Positions 59,734 through 64,000 of a stretch of 64,000 bases of DNA are shown one piece after another (positions within the stretch are counted from its first letter, which is position 1; every line of letters starts with the position of its first letter). The DNA comes from Pseudoalteromonas viridis (GTDB lineage Bacteria > Pseudomonadota > Gammaproteobacteria > Enterobacterales > Alteromonadaceae). Made by a program: the position numbers and the translations under genes. The DNA lies in assembly GCF_017742995.1 (NCBI RefSeq), contig NZ_CP072425.1, positions 248,001 through 312,000 on the forward strand, in the 5' to 3' direction. Below the pieces are notes generated by a model. It saw only the letters and a program-made list of their open reading frames with translations, did no database searches and was not told where the DNA came from.

Positions 59734-59867
59734 GAACTTTTCGCATCATGACACTTTTTTGATTATTTTTTACACTCCCCCGGTCCTATATCTGATACAT
59801 TCAAACTGAACAAAGAACAACCAAGTTACATTCCCCCTACTGATACAACATAAAAAAGGATGTGTTT

Positions 59868-61490
59868 ATGGAACAAGACAAAAAGCAGTCAGGTATCAAC
59901 CACGATGTCACTTCCAGACGTCAATTTCTCAAATCGTCCCTGGCAATCGGTGGTGCAATGGGTGCAACCCCCTTAATGCTTAGCCATTCTGCCGCCGCCC
60001 ACTCGCAGTATGATCAGTACCATAAAGTGTTTGCCGACGATCCCAGATATGGTTCTATGCTGACGGGCTCTAACCTGCGGTTTCCCAACCAACCCGGTTA
60101 TATTGCGGTATGTAGTTCTGCTTATGAAGTTTATATGGCGGCCAGAGAAGCCATCGCAAACGACCATCGCATCACAGTGCGCTCTGGCGGTCACTGCTAT
60201 GAAGGGTTTGTGGTGAATGACAAGGGTGTCGTTATCGATCTCAGCAACATGGATCGCATCTATCGCAGCAATGGTCACTATGTCGTCGAGGCGGGCGCCT
60301 CGTTAGGGCATACCTACAAAACCCTATTTAAGGAATTTGGCGTGATCATGCCTGGTGGTTCCTGCTTTGGCGTGGGCGTTGGTGGCCATGTTTGTGGTGG
60401 CGGGTTTGGTATTCATTCCCGGCAATATGGCTTGAGTAGCGATTATCTGGTTGGTGTGGAGCTTATCACTTTTAACGAATGGGGCGGGCAGGCCAATTAT
60501 CCGCGCACCTACTTTAAAGGCCAGTCGGCAATCGCAGATGAGATTGTCTGGGCACATCAGGGCGGAGGGGGCGGTAACTTTGGCATAGTGACCAAATACT
60601 TTTTCAGGGACCTCCCCCAGGTACCTGAGTCTCTGCATTTGCAGGAAATCGCCCTGCCCTGGCACCTGTTTGATTATGAGCAGTTTGCCAGCTTACTGCG
60701 CAACTATGGTGCGTTCTGGCAACAGCATAACGGCCCGCACAGCCGCTTTAACGCGCTGCATTCATCAATGGCCATTCCTAACTCAGTAGGCGGCAGCGGT
60801 GAAATTCGACTCTCTCTTTATTGTAGCGGCGACCCCAATCTGATTGATGAGTTTATCGACGCCCTGTTCACCCCCGAACAACTTCAGGATGCTAAAAAAG
60901 GCTTACGCACCACCAATCATATGGGCTTGCAGGAGCAAGAAAACGCCCCGCAGCGTCCGGTACCGCCGGGCAGTTATTTCAGCATGCCCTGGTGGTATGG
61001 CACCCAATATGGCGCGGGCACTTTGGTGGGAGCCCGGGGCAAAAATAAATCCGCTTACATGAAACAGCCATTTCCGGAGGCGCAAATACAAACGCTCTGG
61101 CAAACACTGCGCCATGGCGACTATCTGAGCCCCGCCGGAATGCTACAGTTGTCCTCTTATGGCGGGCAGATAAACGCCCTGTCAGAGTCCGATACCGCCG
61201 TGTCGCATCGTGATTCGATCATGAAATTGCAATATCAAACTTACTGGTTTGAGGCCGTGCAGGACCCTTATCATATTGGCTGGATCACAGGCTTTTACCA
61301 TGCCATGTATGGCGCACAAGGCCCAGTGCCCGATGAGGTGATGGATGGGTGTTATGTCAATTATGCCGATGTCGATATTCCGAACTGGCAGCATTTATAC
61401 TACAAACACAACTACAACAGACTTAAACAGGTGAAGCGTAGGCTGGATCCGTATAACCGACTTCATCATGCCCAGTCGGTGGAGGTGTAG
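59868..61490 (+). CDS. Tat-exported FAD-linked oxidase, berberine bridge enzyme-like, predicted bicovalent flavin
   Basis: A 540-residue oxidase of the VAO/BBE family. The N-terminus has a clear Tat signal (SRRQFLK at residues 16-22, then LAIGGAMGATPLML), so the folded flavoprotein goes to the periplasm or outside. The FAD domain has VRSGGHCYEG with H109 and GGSCFGVGVGGHVCGGG with C166, the two residues that hold FAD covalently in gluco-oligosaccharide oxidase-type enzymes. The C-terminal BBE segment is present (DVDIPNWQHLYYKHNYNRLKQVKRRLDPYNRLHHAQSVEV). Likely substrates are sugars or alcohols with H2O2 as by-product. ATG 59868 has AAGGA 7 nt upstream. Confidence 0.93.
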   Translation: MEQDKKQSGINHDVTSRRQFLKSSLAIGGAMGATPLMLSHSAAAHSQYDQYHKVFADDPRYGSMLTGSNLRFPNQPGYIAVCSSAYEVYMAAREAIANDHRITVRSGGHCYEGFVVNDKGVVIDLSNMDRIYRSNGHYVVEAGASLGHTYKTLFKEFGVIMPGGSCFGVGVGGHVCGGGFGIHSRQYGLSSDYLVGVELITFNEWGGQANYPRTYFKGQSAIADEIVWAHQGGGGGNFGIVTKYFFRDLPQVPESLHLQEIALPWHLFDYEQFASLLRNYGAFWQQHNGPHSRFNALHSSMAIPNSVGGSGEIRLSLYCSGDPNLIDEFIDALFTPEQLQDAKKGLRTTNHMGLQEQENAPQRPVPPGSYFSMPWWYGTQYGAGTLVGARGKNKSAYMKQPFPEAQIQTLWQTLRHGDYLSPAGMLQLSSYGGQINALSESDTAVSHRDSIMKLQYQTYWFEAVQDPYHIGWITGFYHAMYGAQGPVPDEVMDGCYVNYADVDIPNWQHLYYKHNYNRLKQVKRRLDPYNRLHHAQSVEV

Positions 61491-61498
61491 TTAAATAA

Positions 61499-61525
61499 AT
61501 ATGAGGCCATATTATGGCCTCATAT
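61499..61525. terminator. Bidirectional terminator between the oxidase and M20 genes
   Basis: A perfect 12-bp stem ATATGAGGCCAT / ATGGCCTCATAT with an ATT loop between convergent genes. Confidence 0.85.
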
Positions 61526-61533
61526 CCGAGGGG

Positions 61534-62829
61534 TTATTGTGCCTGAGTCATATAATCCAGCGTAAATTCAGTCAGCGCCCGCGTGCCCAATTTGAATGCC
61601 GATTCATCTGCAATAAAGTAAGGAGAATGATTACTGGCCGCGTTTTTGGGGTCGGTCCCCTTGGCTGTGCCACCTAAAAACACGAATAACCCGGGCACTT
61701 CCATGGCGTAAAACGAGAAGTCCTCAGCCCCGGTCACCTTAGGCATTTCAATCATGCCCTGTGCGCCGAATACCTTCTCCAGGGTAGGCAACATTTGCGC
61801 AGTCAGGGCCGGGTCGTTCACCGTCACCGGATAGCCCTCGATGATCTTTACATCAGCCCTGTTGCCAGAAGCCAGTGCAATATGCTCGGCGGTATGGGTG
61901 ATCTTTTCAAAGATCTGCGCACGGTTGTCCATATCAAAATTACGTATGGTGCCGACCATATTCACCTCTTCGGGAATGATGTTGTTACGCACCCCTCCGG
62001 CAATTTTACCGAACGAGACTATCGCCGGCTCTTTGGTAATATTGATCTGACGACTGACAATGTGGTTTACCCCGGACACTATCTGCGCCGCAGCAGCAAT
62101 TGGGTCGGCGCCGGCCCAGGGCGTCGAGCCATGGGTTTGCTCTCCCTTCACACTGATCTCAAAGCGATCTGCACTGGCCATGGTTGGGCCACTGCGATAT
62201 CCCAGCTGGCCCACATTGAGCTTAGAGGTAATATGCAAACCAAACGCCACATCGGGCTGATACTTTTTAAAGATCCCTTCTTTGAGCATTAACTCTGCAC
62301 CGCCCTCTTCGCCTTCAGGCGCGCCTTCTTCGGCAGGCTGGAAGACAAACATCACATTACCAGCGAGCTCATCACGCATGCCCGCCAGCACCTCAGCCGC
62401 GCCCATCAACATGGCCACATGGGTATCATGACCACAGGCATGCATAATACCCACATCTACCCCACGGTAATTGGTGGTTTTGGTGGATTTAAACGGCAGA
62501 TCGTTCTTCTCGGTCACCGGTAGCGCATCCATATCGGCACGCAGCATCACGGTTGGTCCAGGCTTGGCCCCTTTGAGCATGCCTACCACACCGGTGTAAG
62601 CAATCCCGGTTTCTACTTCCATACCCAGCGCTTTAAGGTGTTTAGCCACCTTAGCTGCGGTGCGCACCTCACGATTTCCCAGCTCAGGATTTTGGTGAAT
62701 ATCCCGGCGCCACTCAATCACTTTAGGCTCCACCTGTTTAAGCAAACTGGCATGATCCGACGCCTGAGCGCCCATAGTCACGGCTCCCAGAATCGATGCC
62801 AAACTCAGACTCAGTATAGATTTGTTCAT
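61534..62829 (-). CDS. Exported M20 family amidohydrolase (HipO-like)
   Basis: A 431-residue M20D zinc amidohydrolase with a signal peptide (MNKSILSLSLASILGAVTMGAQA). Motifs: WRRDIHQNPELGNRE, MLRADMDALPV, IMHACGHDTHVAMLMGAA (zinc ligands), QPAEEGAPEGEEGGAELM and VTGAEDFSFYA. It shares layout with the protein at 31490-32815 but differs in an insert (APEGEEGG) after the catalytic Glu pair, so the two are old paralogues rather than a recent copy. Activity on N-acyl amino acids or peptides is likely. AAGGAAGGGG lies before the ATG. Transcribed alone. Confidence 0.92.
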   Translation of the reverse strand: MNKSILSLSLASILGAVTMGAQASDHASLLKQVEPKVIEWRRDIHQNPELGNREVRTAAKVAKHLKALGMEVETGIAYTGVVGMLKGAKPGPTVMLRADMDALPVTEKNDLPFKSTKTTNYRGVDVGIMHACGHDTHVAMLMGAAEVLAGMRDELAGNVMFVFQPAEEGAPEGEEGGAELMLKEGIFKKYQPDVAFGLHITSKLNVGQLGYRSGPTMASADRFEISVKGEQTHGSTPWAGADPIAAAAQIVSGVNHIVSRQINITKEPAIVSFGKIAGGVRNNIIPEEVNMVGTIRNFDMDNRAQIFEKITHTAEHIALASGNRADVKIIEGYPVTVNDPALTAQMLPTLEKVFGAQGMIEMPKVTGAEDFSFYAMEVPGLFVFLGGTAKGTDPKNAASNHSPYFIADESAFKLGTRALTEFTLDYMTQAQ

Positions 62830-63161
62830 ACCCCTTCCTTTTATATTTGTTATTAGTCGTCAAACAAAATAACAGACAAAGTTATTAGATAAAGAGATTT
62901 GCGACAGGGCTGGGATGAGCGCGATGAGCTAGACTGAACAGGCAGGACAGTAACCACTCCTTGGCTCAATTGAGGCGTATTGGGCGTCAACCATCACAAT
63001 TTGTGGCTGTTGACGACATAGAAGCAGATACAACGAAGACGATCCGGACGATTTTGACCACACCTTACACCCAAAGCTGACAAAAATTTTATTGCCAAAA
63101 TTTTTGACAATAAAATTATTGTCACTACACTTTAGCTATAAATATTTTGTCAGGAGGCATT
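62830..63161. other. Intergenic stretch with promoter and operator candidates
   Basis: No gene was seen in these 332 nt between divergent genes. There is a 29-nt inverted repeat (GTCAAC at 62986-62991 with GTTGAC at 63009-63014, and inner CACA/TGTG). The last 90 nt hold two AT-rich palindromes and a likely promoter for the ATPase gene, listed separately. Confidence 0.6.
63079..63131 (+). promoter_or_regulatory. Promoter with two copies of an AT-rich palindromic operator upstream of the ATPase gene
   Basis: GACAAAAATTTTATTGCC (63079-63096) and GACAATAAAATTATTGTC (63106-63123) are related 18-bp dyads with centres 27 nt apart; the second is a near-perfect palindrome. The second overlaps a -35 element TTGACA (63104-63109), followed after 16 nt by TACACT as -10 (63126-63131). 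This is the form of a repressor-controlled promoter. Confidence 0.6.
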
Positions 63162-64000
63162 ATGGCGGGTCAGGTGGTTCGGGGTGATAAATATTTCCCC
63201 AGGGAAACAGATCAAAATAAGCTGTTGCGGCGGCTCAGAGACGGGAGCCACTTGCTGGTCCTTGCCCCGCGGCGTGTCGGTAAAACGTCTATGCTGTTTT
63301 ACCTGCAAGACAACCCACCAGATGGCTACGTGTTTCTCTATAATATTGTACAATCCTGTGCAACCGAGCACGAATACTACAAACAGATCATAGATAACCT
63401 GTTCCGCTCCGAGTTTACCGACCAACTGAGTAGCCTGTTTAAATGGGGCAAAGATCAAATTGACAAGTTTCGCAGCAGCATTACCGGCGTATCAGTCGGC
63501 GCCACGGGTATCACGTTTGATCAACAGGACCGTCAGCTCACTCACCGAGATCTCAGCGCCGCCCTCAATGCACTGACACTGGACAAAAAACTGGTGCTAA
63601 TCATTGACGAGTTCCCGGATGTTGTTGAGAAAATCTATGATCTGCAAGATCACAAAAGCGCGGAGTCATTTTTATCTGGTTGTCGTGAATTGTGGTCAGA
63701 GCAAAGACTCAACCAACATGTGCAGTTTGTGCTGACGGGCTCAATTGGGCTGGACACGCTGGTGAGCAAAATGGCACTGTCAGATCTCATCAATGTGCTC
63801 ATCCCGGTGTCTATTGCGCCACTAAGCCAGGCTCAGGGCCGCGAGTTTATCAACACGCTCAACCATCGTGAACTGGAGCCCATCCAGATTGATGCCACAG
63901 CGCAGGATTATCTGCTCGACAAGGTTGGCTGGCTGATGCCCTATTACATCGAGATCCTGTGGATGCAGCTGGTTGATGTGTATTTTGATGACGGACTGGA
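63162..64000 (+). CDS. AAA-type ATPase (archaeal ATPase/STAND-like), 5' part, cut by window edge
   Basis: The first 279 or so residues of an ATPase. It opens MAGQVVRGDKYFPRETDQNKLLRRL, has Walker A in LVLAPRRVGKTSMLFYL (about residues 32-48), Walker B in KLVLIIDEFPDVVEKI and an Arg/Thr sensor segment FVLTGSIGLDTL. This order is that of the AAA_14/ATPase_2-type NTPases, some of which work in defence or toxin systems while others are of unknown role. AGGAGG is 4 nt before the ATG. It lies behind a promoter with two operator-like palindromes. The C-terminal part, which would reveal the partner domain, is outside the window. Confidence 0.85.
   Translation, partial: MAGQVVRGDKYFPRETDQNKLLRRLRDGSHLLVLAPRRVGKTSMLFYLQDNPPDGYVFLYNIVQSCATEHEYYKQIIDNLFRSEFTDQLSSLFKWGKDQIDKFRSSITGVSVGATGITFDQQDRQLTHRDLSAALNALTLDKKLVLIIDEFPDVVEKIYDLQDHKSAESFLSGCRELWSEQRLNQHVQFVLTGSIGLDTLVSKMALSDLINVLIPVSIAPLSQAQGREFINTLNHRELEPIQIDATAQDYLLDKVGWLMPYYIEILWMQLVDVYFDDGL

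Noticed and set aside
31490..62829. The two M20 peptidase genes as a recent duplication
   Set aside because: They share motifs and layout but differ widely in sequence and in an insert near the catalytic glutamates, so they are distant paralogues.

Overview
The window looks like a chromosome segment of a marine gammaproteobacterium of the order Alteromonadales, most likely Pseudoalteromonas. This is inferred from the gene families and protein style (GspA/GspB pair, chitin-type GH20 hexosaminidase, LruC protein, many Gly-tailed lipoproteins), moderate GC content and Shine-Dalgarno-led genes; no rRNA, tRNA, CRISPR array, insertion sequence or prophage was seen. Both edges cut genes: the 3' end of dbpA on the left and the 5' part of an AAA-type ATPase on the right.

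Layout. 1-4.1 kb: dbpA tail, a Zur-box-controlled pair of zinc-free ribosomal proteins (L31 and L36 type B), an orphan ExbD, and two secreted proteins, one a spondin-N lipoprotein. 4.3-9.9 kb: GH20 beta-hexosaminidase, LysR regulator divergent from chromate transporter ChrA, MscS channel. 10-17.2 kb: soluble multi-PAS chemotaxis protein, KefB/C-type antiporter, cytochrome b561, acyltransferase. 17.3-26.5 kb: S9 peptidase, DUF2975/XRE pair, porin, and a lipoprotein/HEAT-repeat pair whose second gene has an in-frame amber codon in its leader. 26.7-32.8 kb: HxlR and LysR regulators flanking a GST/NTF2/tautomerase operon, nitrilase, AlkB, RluA, M20 peptidase. 33-40.3 kb: HD-GYP phosphodiesterase, GspB-GspA, cca, a frameshifted lipoprotein gene, an esterase/PD40 pair.

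40.3-56.4 kb is the most interesting region: an exopolysaccharide locus with a priming sugar transferase, a WecG-type transferase fused to a decayed sugar-transferase domain, a pyruvyltransferase, three further glycosyltransferases, a Wzx flippase, a Wza exporter, a Wzz-like co-polymerase without kinase domain, a Wzy/WaaL-type polymerase, and an LruC/DUF4114 surface protein with a partner lipoprotein. In its middle sits an NtrC-type sigma-54 activator with no adjacent kinase. Each of the six transcription units around it has a sigma-54-like -24/-12 element 30-70 nt before its first gene, and each upstream region also carries a shared GCAAATT/GCAAAAT-type motif. I read this as one sigma-54 regulon that would make polysaccharide and matrix protein together. 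The promoters and motif are seen in sequence; the regulatory link is inference.

56.3-64 kb: a NYN-domain protein, a purple acid phosphatase-like protein with a duplicated C-terminal module, a Tat-exported flavoprotein with both residues for bicovalent FAD, a second exported M20 peptidase, and the truncated ATPase behind two copies of an AT-rich palindrome.
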